From Liolophura sinensis (taxonomy: Eukaryota; Mollusca; Polyplacophora; Chitonida; Chitonidae): a stretch of 64,000 bases of DNA. The translations under genes and the position numbers were made by a program. Each line of letters begins with the position of its first letter. Position 1 is the stretch's first letter. Shown piece by piece: positions 25,150 through 36,950 of this stretch. The notes under the pieces are model-generated. The model was not told the DNA's origin. It did not search any database and saw only the letters and a program-made list of their open reading frames with translations. The stretch lies in NCBI RefSeq assembly GCF_032854445.1, contig NC_088305.1, positions 24,335,400-24,399,399 on the forward strand, given 5' to 3'.

Positions 25150-25600
25150 TACACCCATGAACAGTTACAAACAGAAGTCATGTGTATTGGTCTGCACATC
25201 AATTACAAACAGAAGTCACATGTATCTGTCCATACATCAGTTACAAACAGATGTCATGTGTACCTGTCTGCACATCAGTTGCAAACAGAAGTTACATGCA
25301 TCTGTCTGCACATCAATTACAAACAGAAGACACATGTATCTGTCTGCATATCAGTTACAAATAAAAGTCACATCAGTTACAAACAGAAGTCACATGTATC
25401 CGTCTGCACATCAGTTACAAACAGAAGGTCACATGTATCTGCACATTAGCTACAAACAGGTTACATGTATCTGTCTGCACATCAGTTACAAACGGAAGTC
25501 ACATGTATCTGTCTGCACATCAGTTACAAACAGGTCACATGTATCTGTCTGCACATCAGTTACAAACACGTCACATGTATCTGTCCGTACATACTTTAAT
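25150..25600. repeat. Minisatellite, about 38-bp unit
   Basis: Unit CAGTTACAAACAGAAGTCAC plus ATGTATCTGTCTGCACAT, about 12 copies with length variants. Confidence 0.9.
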
Positions 25601-26519
25601 TCTCCTACGATGTTTAAGTACCAATAATGTCACTGGCAAAATATGACGCTTATAAAATTGGCAAATCCTTACAAGTGTACTGGTGCTGAATGACAACTGC
25701 CTGCAAAACATTAAATACAACTGCTGTAGCCTAACAAGTGAACCACAGTTATAACTGTTCAGTGAGGCCTGTGCATTAAAAGCTTTAGTTCTTGCCTGGG
25801 GAAGACACCCACACTTGTTTTGTAAGAGGGAGGGGGTGGGAGTCTGATATCGTAAAACACACCCTCCATGCAAATCATGTACCTAACCATTCTAGCTGTG
25901 AGGATCTTGGCACCAAATGCTAACATCTCTTTTTTTTTTTAGGTGATGCAACGTCGACAAGAAATTTTCCCTAATTTGACCACAAATAAATACAGGTACG
26001 TTTTCTAATCATTAGCTACATGTCAAAAATAAACAGTGGCTGTCGTGTAACAAGGGAGGTAATTCAGAGCAGGCCTATTGCCTAATGATAATTCTGTTTG
26101 AATTCAAAGCCATGACAATTTCTTCAATAAGCTGCCATGTCCAACCGAGTCATAAATCATAAATTAAACAGAAGACGTTCATTCAGGGATGAAACAAGCC
26201 CAGCAGTGCACAAGTTGATTTCAGCATCTGGTGTGGCTACCATATGCCACTTACATGTATCTGTATGCTTTTTTCTCTTTTCTGCGACAGTATACACATG
26301 TACTTACACTACGTGTGTAATATCTGAACCCCTATGGGCAAAAATGGTTGACTCGAGAATCATAACCATAAATGTGTAGAATGTTTACAATCAGATTTGC
26401 TTGTTGTCAAGCATATTAAAGACAAATCTTTAAACTCCAGCACAATTTAGGTGATGAAGATACTACCTCTTTAGGTCAATATCAAGACTAAATTCAGTGC
26501 ATTTGAAAGAAACAGTTGA

Positions 26520-26890
26520 AGAATCCACCAGTCCCATTTTCAACTCAACCCCCCACCAACACCCCCACAATGGAGCCTCACAAGCCATTCAGACTCTTCT
26601 ACATGCCACCATCACAGGGCTGGCCCCACCCTCTCCTCTGGAGCCTATCTAGCTATTCCTGGCACTGAAGCACTATTTTTAACCCATGTCTTTCTGCCAG
26701 TTTGACTTTTGGGACAGAAAGAGATCTGGGGCTAGGCTGGTCAAGACCAGCTGGGAGGCTAAATCAGAACATGATCGATAAAGGGCATCTGCCACCAAGC
26801 TGGGCGGGTGCCGCCTGTTAATCAGCTTAACGCCTTACAGGTATTCTTCAGTGAATCCCTCCCCATCTCCCCTGGGACCAAAATGAGCAA
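26520..26890. promoter_or_regulatory. GC-richer non-coding block, possible conserved element
   Basis: Markedly richer in G+C than its surroundings, not matching any repeat family in the window, with a MEF2-type motif CTATTTTTAA at 26673-26682. No plausible reading frame. Composition and lack of repeats are the only evidence. Confidence 0.25.
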
Positions 26891-28437
26891 CAGTTAACAG
26901 GTAACGACAACTTCACAGAATCCCTGTTTGTGTCTAATCTAATCTGAGCCATCAGCGGTTGTCATGTCGCTATTATCTACCTTGTTGGTATCAGATATTG
27001 CTGATGTACCTAACCACCTGAGGTCTCAACCCCAACTCACTCAGGTGCGACAGTTACATGCCAAGTCTAGCAGACCATAAACAAATCAACAAACAAATAA
27101 AGAAATGTTTTGTAAGAATAAAACCCTTCACAATGGTCCTCGTCTTCAATGAAAATAAATGATCCTGTCAAATACCTGTACCAATATAGTGTATTTCCTT
27201 CAAGCGTCATGAATACTTTCATTTATACAATGAAATAAGACACAAGTAAAACTTGCTGCACAGGTAAGCAGCAGTAATACATCAGATAAAGACAGTTTCA
27301 TGAAAAAGTATGCTGACTTGAATCAGATGTAAGGTGGTTTTATTTTTTTCCATGAATGAGAAGGTCATGAAGGGCAAACAGGCATACAGGTAAAAATACC
27401 AACTTTCCTTATTCAAAAGGTTTTCAATCGCTCCAGGTGCTCAACAGAAAGACATTCCTGCCTGATGAGAGCAAAATGGAGGATGTTATTCGTCTACAAC
27501 GTAGCAGCATAAACATGACAGACATAAAATAGCTAACCAACATAGTACGAAGAGATTAATTTATTTGCTGCCTTCTTGTTTTAGATGCATGAACGTTATA
27601 CTGTGAGGTGTATAAGGCTGACAGGGCTAAGACACCACCCAACAAAACCACCGCTCAGTTCTACCCCCAACCAGCAAAGACCACCACCACCCCCCTTCCA
27701 CAAACACTTACCACTTAAGTTTCCTGACTATCCTCAGGATATTAGCTAGGCCAGAGTGGTGCCAGATACAACAACATGTAAATTGAGACATGCAAGTTTA
27801 ATGATGAATGAACATAAGTCCTCTTTAGTCTGATCCCATTAGACAGCTTGGCCAGTGATACTCCTGGCTCAGATTTACACGCAAGTTTTAATCAGTATGG
27901 GTGGTTCAATTTTGCTGCTAATAAAAATATGAAAAAAAAAGGAAATGCCCCCCACCTTCCCCCCAAAAATAAAAAAATAAATTAAAAAAAAAAAAAAAAA
28001 TGAACAGGAATAAAGGAAGAATTTTTTTTTCCTCTCTTTTTACATGTAGGTCAGTGGATGGTCAAAAATGCTTATATATCTCTGTGCATGTAGTCCTTAG
28101 TCAGTACAGAAATAACCTGTCAGTTCAAAGGCCTCCCACACTAGCTATATAATCAACTTTTTCTATATAAAGACAGCCGATTCAGAGAGGTTTCTTTATA
28201 GCAGATGAGATAATTGACACTGGAGATAAGACTCATCTCTCCCCTCCCTCATCCCCACTGTGTGTCTTCCCCCTCCCCCCTCCACCCCGACCCATACTTC
28301 CAAACTACTGACCTTAGCAGTACATCCCATCATCCACTACACTAAATCACCTTTTTTTTTCATTCCACTCCTGTGTTCAGGTCTTCACTGATGGAGACAC
28401 AGACCAACAATAACCCACAACTCCCAGTCGTCACACA

Positions 28438-28451
28438 GTTTCCATGGAAAC
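28438..28451. promoter_or_regulatory. Perfect palindromic RFX X-box-like site
   Basis: GTTTCCATGGAAAC is its own reverse complement and fits the RFX X-box pattern GTHNYYATRRNAAC exactly. A weaker match (GTTGCTATGGCAAT, last base off) is at 35514-35527. Function is inferred from the motif only. Confidence 0.35.
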
Positions 28452-30399
28452 CCTTAGAATAGCAACATGACAATCGCAGACGAGCCCATTTTAGCTATCC
28501 CAATATAAATTGATACTTAATTCATCTATTTCAGACCAAGCTTCTTTTCATGTTGCCAGTATTTTGGGGGTTGCCTGACTTGGGCTTTTTGATAGGCCCT
28601 TCTATTTCCATCCTTCTATACAGAGATGCGTAATAGCTGATCCATGAGAATTTCGTTTTTAAAATACATCTTTTCCTTTCGGTCCGATACAACACATTTT
28701 TATATTAGGAAAATGTCACTTCTTAAAAAGCATTCCTCCAAAATAGAGCACGTCAAAAATTAGAATCCTTCAACTCAGAGCGAATCACCAATCATATAAT
28801 ATAATAAGGGAAAAGGGTCATTTCCCTGGTGATACACAGTTCGCATATCTTAACTATTTCAAATTTCCAGGCTTTTCCAGGCTAAAAACTCACATTTTCC
28901 AGGTTACATGGGATAAATCGTCTACAGTTATACAAGCTTTAAGACATGTGAAATTATCTTATTACATGTAGTTGGTCACTCCCAATAAACACAGTAGTGT
29001 ATCAAACAAATTTTAAAGGTGCTGGAAAATAAAATTCTCCAGAAAATACATGTACTCATATAAGCTGGCTAGCAACATGCACAATCAACTTAAGTTAGCC
29101 AATGATTGCTTTGTGCAAACGGCCGATGATCTATTGTCTGTCTATACAACAGTGCAAGCTATTTCTTAATTTCGGGGCTATTACAGGTTCCAATCATGCT
29201 CAACACCCCCGCTTTGCCGATTTTCTAAGCGTTTCAACACCCGGTGCAAATCGTGATCATGGCCATTACTCACCAAACTCTCCGCTACATGTTCACAGAC
29301 GATTTTAGCTGTTCAACTTACACACACACAAACACAAAACACTTGTATAATGAATGGCTGCCAGAGTTATATGTATTAACCACAAATCAGATTCAAGTAA
29401 AAAAAAAAATTAAAAATAAAAAAGCAGTTAAAGTTTATTACATGTAATATGAAGATGTCTATAATTTGTGTCCAAATTCCCGAGGACACGCATCTGAAAT
29501 TAAATACTCTATTTCAATTTTATGCTGGAGATATGCTGGGAAATTTTTTTCAGAATATTTTAAAAAAATTGAAATCACTGCATTGATTTCAAAATCTGTA
29601 TATATCTGCATATTTTATGTAACAGCCCCAAACCCATAATCATGCTTCATGTAGAGGTTAACTATGTGCAGAATTTGGACGTGTTTGTAGCAGAAAATTA
29701 TCATTTTTTCAATTGTATCAACTAAAACATTAATATTTATCAACAAAATAACTAGTGAAATATAACTGTTAATTAAGTAAATAGTGGTAAATGCACAAAC
29801 CGTGTACAGGTGTTTGTACCACGTACAGGTGTGTGTACCATGTACAGGTTCCTCAGTAAAATCAGTGTTGGCACTATACTCTCATACTCAGTATAGTCTC
29901 ATACTGACTTACATGTATGCCAAAAATAAAAAATATACCTCACACAAATCGTGTCGGCCAAAACGTAATTGGCCAGGGCAAAATTTTCTGTAGAATCTCA
30001 GTCCTGGTGTTTATAGCACTGGTTCTGAAGCAATGAATTATACTGTACACAGCTTTGAAACACGCAACATTAATCTCCCCCATCACCTCCCCCCCCCCCC
30101 CCACACACACACACTCCGTCTCCTTATCCATCCACTTTTTTCCCCCATTTGCACTGCAGGTTGTTTAGCCCAGCAGGATGTGAAAGACATTCCCAGGCTA
30201 CTACATTTAACGCACATAAAGCGGAATGTGAATGGATACACAAAAAAACCTAGCATCCTCCCAACGCCAAAAAAAAATATATATATATATACCTATATGG
30301 AACATACATGTAACTGTCTTGCACTCATTCTCAGTTAACAAGGCACCATGGCAAAATAGCCCCACCCAACCAATATGTTTCCATTCAATCCAATGCATA

Positions 30400-30548
30400 C
30401 GTGGGAAGGTCTGCCAGCAATCCGCGGATGGTCGTGGGCTTCCCCCGGGCTTTGCCCCGTTTCCACCCACCATAATGCTGGCCGCCGTCCTATAAGTGAA
30501 ATATTCTTGAGTACGGCGTGAAACACCAATGAAATAAATAAATGAATC
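30400..30548 (+). mobile_element. SINE family 1, well preserved 3' half
   Basis: GTGGGAAGGTCTGCCAGCAA, GGATGGTCGTGGGCTTCCCC and TTCTTGAGTACGGCGTGAAA, with a short AAATAAAT tail. Confidence 0.85.
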
Positions 30549-30897
30549 AATCCGATGTGTTCATGTAACCTTGACACTGGCCAAGAGGCAGCGTCAACAC
30601 AACATGACACTTTCTGACTGGTTAATGTATACTTTCAGTTTCTGCACTCCATCTGGGCTGGCAATGCAATGCACCTTAAACGAGTACATTCGCAAATAGA
30701 GGCTGATGTGGAAAATGCTGCCGGAAGACTGGATGTTTATGAAGTTCTGATAATAAGTAAACGAAGAACAGGTAATGCAGCGAAGTGTTCTCATGCCCTA
30801 ATAATGCCTATGGCACCCTTCACTACATATATGATGTTAAATTTACAAACATGCAGACCATTACATGCTTAACAGATTTGATGGTGTAAGAAAAGGA

Positions 30898-30987
30898 GAA
30901 CTTGTCAGAAAATGAGATCTTGTCAGAGAACTTGTCAGAAAATGAGAACTTGTCAGAAAATGAGAACTTGTCAGAAAATGGGAACTT
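30898..30987. repeat. 18-bp tandem repeat
   Basis: Unit GAACTTGTCAGAAAATGA, about five copies; a six-residue frame (SENENL) results. Confidence 0.9.
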
Positions 30988-31036
30988 TTACAAGACATTC
31001 TTTGTAAAAGCCAAGTTCAGAATGTGCAAATACACA

Positions 31037-31232
31037 TACTGTAATTCTTTAACCTTTTCGCATGTTTGCAAGATGTTTATTCAAGCATATTCCTACGGCA
31101 TTATTCTTACTATTATAGGCTGATAAAATTATACTTTTGGTGAAGCCCTCAAATTGGCCGATCCAACCAATGCAGCAAAAACTGCACTGAATATTGCTAT
31201 TTCATGTGCGAAAAGGTTGAGGAATTATGGTA
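31037..31232 (-). mobile_element. TIR element family A
   Basis: TACTGTAATTCTTTAACC to GGTTGAGGAATTATGGTA, with a small internal deletion. Confidence 0.7.
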
Positions 31233-31509
31233 TTTGCACTAGAACGAAATATATACATGTAGGCAATATTTAGCCCTGTAAGCGCTGAATGAAGATCACG
31301 CTAGTATCAAACTGCAGCTAACTCTTTCTGTACTATTTAGAACTTGGAAATAATTTCTTTTGTGAATGAATAGAAGATGAATATCTGTACGAACCTTTTC
31401 CTTGTTTTATGCAAAGTACATCTGTTTGAAAAAGAAAATAGACAAATACTCAGCCACACAATGATGGTTAACTCGCAAACTACGAGCATGATTTCACACC
31501 TTTCTGACT

Positions 31510-31623
31510 GGATTTTGGAGACAGAGCTACATCAGTTGAGTCGGCCAATTTCAGGGCTTCACAATAAGTATAACTGTGTCAGTCTACACAGAATAATGCC
31601 CTCTACATATGCTTGAATGAGTG
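31510..31623 (+). mobile_element. Family A fragment
   Basis: Central and right part only (TTTTGGAGACAGAGCTAC, GGCCAATTTCAGGGCTTC, TCTACACAGAATAATGCC). It directly adjoins the SINE family 2 copy that starts near 31637. Confidence 0.6.
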
Positions 31624-31636
31624 CTGACATACCGAA

Positions 31637-31833
31637 GGCAAGTAAGCCGCCCCACTCGAGCCATTATACTGATACGGGTCAACCAGTATTGCACTATCCC
31701 CTTAACGCTGAATGCCAAGCGAGGAAGTTACTACATCCTATTTTAAGATCTTAGGTGTGACCCGACCTAGGATTGATCCTGGATCTACCGCCCCTGAAGC
31801 AGACACTTTACAGAGCTATCGGGGCCGGTCTCT
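31637..31833 (-). mobile_element. SINE family 2, with tRNA-like head
   Basis: Read on the minus strand the head is CCGGCCCCGATAGCTCTGTA (degraded box A), then GATCAATCC (box B) and GGTCGGGTCACACC. The body holds GGGTCAACCAGTATTGCA and GCTGAATGCCAAGCGAGG on the plus strand. Clearly derived from a tRNA gene; not a functional tRNA. Confidence 0.8.
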
Positions 31834-32059
31834 AAATGTGGTTGAATAACCATTCTAGAATGCATGCCTACAACTTGATCATTGACCACTGATCTTGAGG
31901 GTGGAATGAAACCGGGTCCAAAGCCCAGGGTCTACATCATACATGCACACGTACATAATTTACAGGGTTCCTCATAGCTTATGATCAATTTCATAAAAGA
32001 AATTTTTTTTAAAAAGTCATAAACATTGTCTCACTGAGCGTTTGGTGATGTCATATTTT

Positions 32060-33240
32060 TCGCATATTTAGAGTTCATCACTAAGGGCTAACTCCCTGAC
32101 TACAGAGTTCAGTACTGCAGGCTAACTCAGTAACCACAGAGTTTAATACTGACGGCTAACTCAGTTTCCACAGAGTTCAACACTGACAGCTAATTCAGTA
32201 ACCTCAGAGTTCAATACTGACTGCTCACTCAGTAACTACAGAGTTCAACACTGACAGCTAACTCTGTAACTACAGAGTTCAATACTGACAGCTTAGAATT
32301 CAGTAATCACAGAGTTCAACACTGACAGCTAACTCAGTAACCTCAGAGTTCAATACTGACTGCTCACTCAGTAACTACAGAGTTCAGTACTGCAACCTAA
32401 CTCAGTAACCACAGAGTTTAATACTGACGGCTAACTCAGTTTCCACAGAGTTCAACACTGACAGCTAATTCAGTAACCTCAGAGTTCAATACTGACTGCT
32501 CACTCAGTAACTACAGAGTTCAACACTGACAGCTAACTGTATAACTACAGAGTTCAATACTGACAGCTTAGAATTCAGTAATCACAGAGTTCAACACTGA
32601 CAGCTAACTCAGTAACCTCAGAGTTCAATACTGACTGCTCACTCAGTAACTACAGAGTTCAGTACTGCAAGCTAACTCAGTAACCACAGAGTTTAATACT
32701 GACGGCTAACTCAGTTTCCACAGAGTTCAACACTGACAGCTAATTCAGTAACCTCAGAGTTCAATACTGACTGCTCACTCAGTAACTACAGAGTTCAACA
32801 CTGACAGCTAACTCTGTAACTACAGAGTTCAATACTGACAGCTTAGAATTCAGTAATCACAGAGTTCAACACTGACAGCTAACTCAGTAACCTCAGAGTT
32901 CAATACTGACTGCTTACTCAGTAACTACAGAGTTCAGTACTGCAAGCTAACTCAGTAACCACAGAGTTTAATACTGACGGCTAACTCAGTTTCCACAGAG
33001 TTCAACATTGACAGCTAATTCAGTAACCTCAGAGTTCATTAACGATTGCTCACTCAGTAACTACAGAGTTCAACACTGACAGCTAACTCTGTAACTACAG
33101 AGTTCAATACTGACTGCTCACTCAGTAACTAAAGAGTTCAACACTGACGGCTAACTCAGTAACTAAAGAGTTCAATACTGACAGCTTAGAACTCAGTAAC
33201 CACAAAGTTTAATACTGACACATATCTCAGTACCTACAGG
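32060..33240. repeat. Higher-order minisatellite: 34-bp subunits in 275-bp blocks
   Basis: Subunit CAGAGTTCAACACTGACAGC plus TAACTCAGTAAC. The variant GTTCAGTACTGC occurs at 32107, 32382, 32657 and 32932, exactly 275 bp apart, so about eight diverged subunits form a unit repeated four times. Confidence 0.92.
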
Positions 33241-33450
33241 CTTCATTACATCTTACCATCCATGTATGCTTGACAGCAAAATCAAAATTATGCGGTGGTC
33301 TGAAGAAAGTAAAGTAGTGAAGTAAAAGAATGAAGCCAGATTGACATCCTCCTCAATGTTTTCTCAAGCCTATCAACTGAAAACCCACCTGACAGGTGAT
33401 TATATACATTCTTGTCCCTTCAAAACGGTCACGAAATGATTTAGTCTTAC

Positions 33451-33901
33451 CGATTTCAAGGGTGGAATGTGTAGAGTTGTTCCTGCGCGAGGATTCGGCG
33501 CTTGTGTGATGCGAGGGCACCTGGTGGTCAGGGTAGTGAGTCGTCCTCACCGGCTCACCACGTACAATTCCTCCGCCGCACCTCTGTTCCATTCGCATCG
33601 TAGTTCGTAAATTATCCATCAGTATGATCTCTACGTCCGCATCTTCGCCATCTGTCAAATCTAAATCAGCAAAAGCCTGACTTGGAAGAGGGGATATGGA
33701 CAAGTTGAATTGGTGAGGAAGGCGGCCGTTGTTGTGTCCAACACCGCTGTCGGTGTTGACAAAGGGTTGGCCATGACAGGAACCACAATTATGTGAGGGA
33801 CACACCTTCGTCACCCTCAGTAACCATCATGTCAAACTCCCAGTCACTTCCAGACTCCGACATTTTCAAACGGTCCACATCACCAGGGTACAATAGTACC
33901 T
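33451..33901 (-). CDS. HDAC4: Candidate first coding exon(s) of the class IIa HDAC gene
   Basis: The exon ends at 33451 with a strong donor (ATCG/GTAAGA), phase 1, which fits the phase-1 acceptor at 388 and forms GAT (Asp) at the junction. The 3' part is open, with family-neutral but coding-like sequence: acidic FADLDLTDGEDADVEI, then MDNLRTTMRMEQRC, then a His/Ser-rich end (SAESSRRNNSTHSTLEI). A usable acceptor (tgctgccattggccatgttcag) precedes 33901. The start is uncertain. An ATG at 33863 (MSESGSDWEFDMMVTEGDEG) is in another frame and stops at 33791-33789. Either it is an upstream ORF and translation starts at the in-frame ATG at 33619 (56 codons to the junction); or a 154-bp intron (33805-33652, GTGTGT donor, TTTGACAG acceptor, both phase 1) joins it in frame; or there is a one-base assembly error. 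I do not recognise the N-terminal sequence itself; membership of the HDAC gene rests on strand, phase and order. Confidence 0.6.
33789..33863 (-). CDS. Short ORF MSESGSDWEFDMM...: uORF or true HDAC N-terminus
   Basis: 24 codons plus stop, starting with A at -3 (gaaaATGT). It is acidic, with a Trp-Glu-Phe-Asp core and a Glu/Asp-rich end (TEGDEG). It ends 169 bases before the in-frame ATG at 33619, so it could act as an upstream ORF that limits translation. A phase-compatible mini-intron (33805-33652) would instead fuse its first 19 codons to the downstream acidic segment. Its composition matches the acidic segment that follows, which slightly favours it being coding. Confidence 0.4.
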   Translation of the reverse strand: MSESGSDWEFDMMVTEGDEGVSLT

Positions 33902-34987
33902 CTGAACATGGCCAATGGCAGCAAGAAATTATCTGGCTGTTTTTTTTTTTTGTTCTTTTTTTTCGTTTTTTCCCTCTATCAGAGGATTGCTTGACTAATC
34001 AATAATAGGTTTTGACGTAATGCTGAAAAACAGTTTCACAGAGTTTCACATTATAAATGTCACCCAAACAAAAATACCATTTTTTTTTTCACACCAGTGA
34101 GGTGAAACTGCTAGATGCCACTACTAGCTACTGGCTGATAGACGGCAATACACTGAATGCCACCGGGGAATGGTCAGGACCTGGACTCACTGGACAACAA
34201 ACACTCCAGCAGAACAGCAAGAATTACCCGTATCTATCATTTTGTGCAGGAATGAAAAGGTAACCACTCAGCAGGCGAAAGACGAAAACTTTAAAAACTA
34301 CAAGCTTAATGCTAGACCACTATTATCTGAACTGAGAGCACCGTGGTGAGATTAAAAAGGTAGCTCGTGGAGGAAAAAAAAATAGCCTACGATATGGAAC
34401 GCCGCAATGTTGGGGAGTTGGGAATGGCTGGAAGGGGAGGGGGATGGGGTGAGAGCCAGAAGAGAGGGGAAAATAAAAATACCAAAGAAGATCCGGTAGG
34501 CAAATACTGCGAGACAATTTTAGCTCAGGCCTATCAACGAAGCTTTGCCAACATGTGGATATCTTTGTCTCAAAACGTACCGCGCATTCCAACAATTATA
34601 TATTTATCTGGCGGACCGGGTAGAGTGATGTGCATACCTTAAGCCATAGGGGAGCCAGCCGCCAAATAACAGGAACCTGTGGGAAGCAACAAGCCGAAAC
34701 AGTTCAAAACAGCCATCATTTTCCCCAACAGTGCTGGCGCTCAACAGACGGTCGAATGTACCAATGGAGAAAGAGGTTGGGGTGTGTGGGGTGGTATTTT
34801 TTTTTCAACTGTTACACTACACCAATAACATATACACTTACCTCAGAAGCTGAAGAGCTGGCCTGTTTGAGGAAGCGCAAGAAGAAAAGTGCTATAGTGA
34901 GGTAACCCGAGGCTGGGGTGAATTTGGCTGGTCAGAGTATGGGTCAGAGGGATTGGTCCTATGGCACAGTACAATACAGTCCACACT

Positions 34988-35007
34988 CTCTCTCTCTCTC
35001 TCTCTGT
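34988..35007. repeat. (CT)n microsatellite
   Basis: About nine CT units. Confidence 0.85.
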
Positions 35008-36295
35008 TAGTATGGCCAGCTAGTTATTACCCCCCTATGGATCCCCAGAAGACTTGAAACCAGGTTAAACATGATGCTGAATGAGGGAGGGGGAAAATGA
35101 GAGGAGGGGGTAGGTACAGCTGGTGGAACAGCTTTCTTATCAGCTTCCCCAATCTGTGGGGGGTACGGGAGTATCAGCAGCCAATTTCTCTCTCTATACC
35201 TCTCTCTCCTAAGCCTAACTCTTCTCTCCTCTGCACAACAGCCCACAACACATGGCAGTACCGGGAACTCAGCCGAGCAAGTTCTACCTCACATCCATCA
35301 GCCATTCATTGCAGAAAAAATATCCCCCATAAACAGCTATTTTTATCCACCAATCCGCTTGGCAGCCACTTGTTCACCAGCTCGAAATAGACATCGGTTT
35401 CCTTCCCGTTCCTTTGCAATGTTCCTCTGTCAGACTTTAGTATGACTGCCACATAACACCACTGTGTATCTCTCAAGACTCAGAGCTGCAGCCTTTGAGC
35501 CTATTGCCAGTTCGTTGCTATGGCAATCAACAGCGTATCTGGACACATAATATTACAATGTGTTTCTATAGAAATCTTACTCACTATGACAAAAGGCGTA
35601 TACTTCCAGGAATGCCCCCTCCTGGCTGATTGAAAGCCATCGTCAGATTTTCTCACTCCACAGACTGGATAAAAACACAGGTGCCCTGGACCAGGTGTGA
35701 GCCCTGGGTAACAACACTTACTCTGACTCCCTGGGGGGTACGTAAGCCAAGTCCCATGTACCCCACCCATCAGCACCCATGACACCCTGGGGGGGCTTAG
35801 CTCTGCACCGCTGGGGGGGTCTCACACCTACGCACATGTACATCCGTAACAGATCAATCATGCCGCCATTTGATTATTGCTTCCTGCTGCGCTTTCCACC
35901 TTTCCACCATACCAAGCAAGCACAGAAATTAGCAAGTCATTAATAACGTGTACATGTACACTGGTACAGAAGGAATTCTTAATTTGGAACTTCATTTTCC
36001 AGCCGGTCAAATTAATACACAGGACAAATAACACACGAAAATGTAAAAATTCTGAAACACATACACGCAGATATATATGTCTATATAGTTAACTATTCAA
36101 AGTGTCATGGTATGTTTTAACTTTAAACTTACATCCGCATTATTAGCATAAAATTTTTCACTCATATGATTTTCATGATATCATGATCATGATTTTGCTT
36201 CGTGTCAAGGCAATTTTTAATATTGCTTTGATGACATGCCAGTTCCGTGCTCGCATAGCATCATTATTTAAACAGGATATGGAGAGATGAATGTC

Positions 36296-36950
36296 TCCAG
36301 AAATCCTGAATACGACTAGAAAAACAGTAGTGAGAAATCCAGAATATGACAGAATTAATAGTACTGAGAATTCCTGAATATGAATAATAGTACTCAGAAA
36401 TCCTGAATATGACAAGAAAAACAGTAGTGAGAAATCCAGAATATGACAGAATTAATAGTACTCAGAATTCCTGAATATGAATAATAGTACTCAGAAATCC
36501 TGAATACGACAAGAAAAACAGTAGTGAGAAATCCAGAATATGACAGAATTAATAGTACTGAGAATTCCTGAATATGAATAATAGTACTCAGAAATCCTGA
36601 ATACGACAAGAAAAACAGTAGTGAGAAATCCAGAATATGACAGAATTAATAGTACTGAGAATTCCTGAATATGAATAATAGTACTCAGGAATCCTGAATA
36701 TGACAAGAAAAACAGTAGTGAGAAATCCAGAATATGACAGAATTAATAGTACTGAGAATTCCTGAATATGAATAATAGTACTCAGAAATCCTGAATATGA
36801 CAAGAAAAACAGTAGTGAGAAATCCAGAATATGACAGAATTAATAGCACTGAGAATTCCTGAATATGAATAATAGTACTCAGAAATCCTGAATATGACAA
36901 GAAAAACAGTAGTGAGAAATCCAGAATATGACAGAATTAATAGTACTGAG
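36296..36950. repeat. 97-bp tandem repeat, about 6.8 copies
   Basis: Unit contains AAGAAAAACAGTAGTGAGAA and ATTAATAGTACTGAGAATTC; copies are more than 95% alike by eye. The same 71-codon minus frame reappears every 97 bp only because the sequence repeats. Confidence 0.92.

Larger units (their letters stand above)
389..33450 (-). other. HDAC4: Intron of about 33 kb between HDAC coding exons
   Basis: Inferred from the phase-1 donor at 33450-33449 and the phase-1 acceptor before 388. It holds the repeats and elements listed separately. Stretches in which I see no supported gene or named element include 426-1103, 2393-4078, 5123-5879, 6546-7655, 9733-11830, 12041-13180, 14851-16800, 18126-18954, 22411-23302, 26891-28437 and 28452-30399. 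They contain AT-rich sequence, homopolymer runs and short degenerate repeats only. An intron this long at the 5' end is usual for class IIa HDAC genes in animals. Confidence 0.55.

Noticed and set aside
24944-25627. 227-residue plus-strand ORF
   Set aside because: Mostly the 38-bp minisatellite; the non-repeat start has no recognisable domain.
31745-31833. tRNA gene
   Set aside because: Box A is degraded, the arms do not pair as a cloverleaf, and it is continuous with a SINE body.
32060-33240. CRISPR-like array
   Set aside because: Units are contiguous and diverge gradually, with no unique spacers; the host is a eukaryote.
36173-36900. Series of near-identical 71-80-residue minus-strand ORFs
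   Set aside because: The same frame recurs each 97 bp because of the tandem repeat; the unit is not a multiple of three, so it cannot be one long protein.
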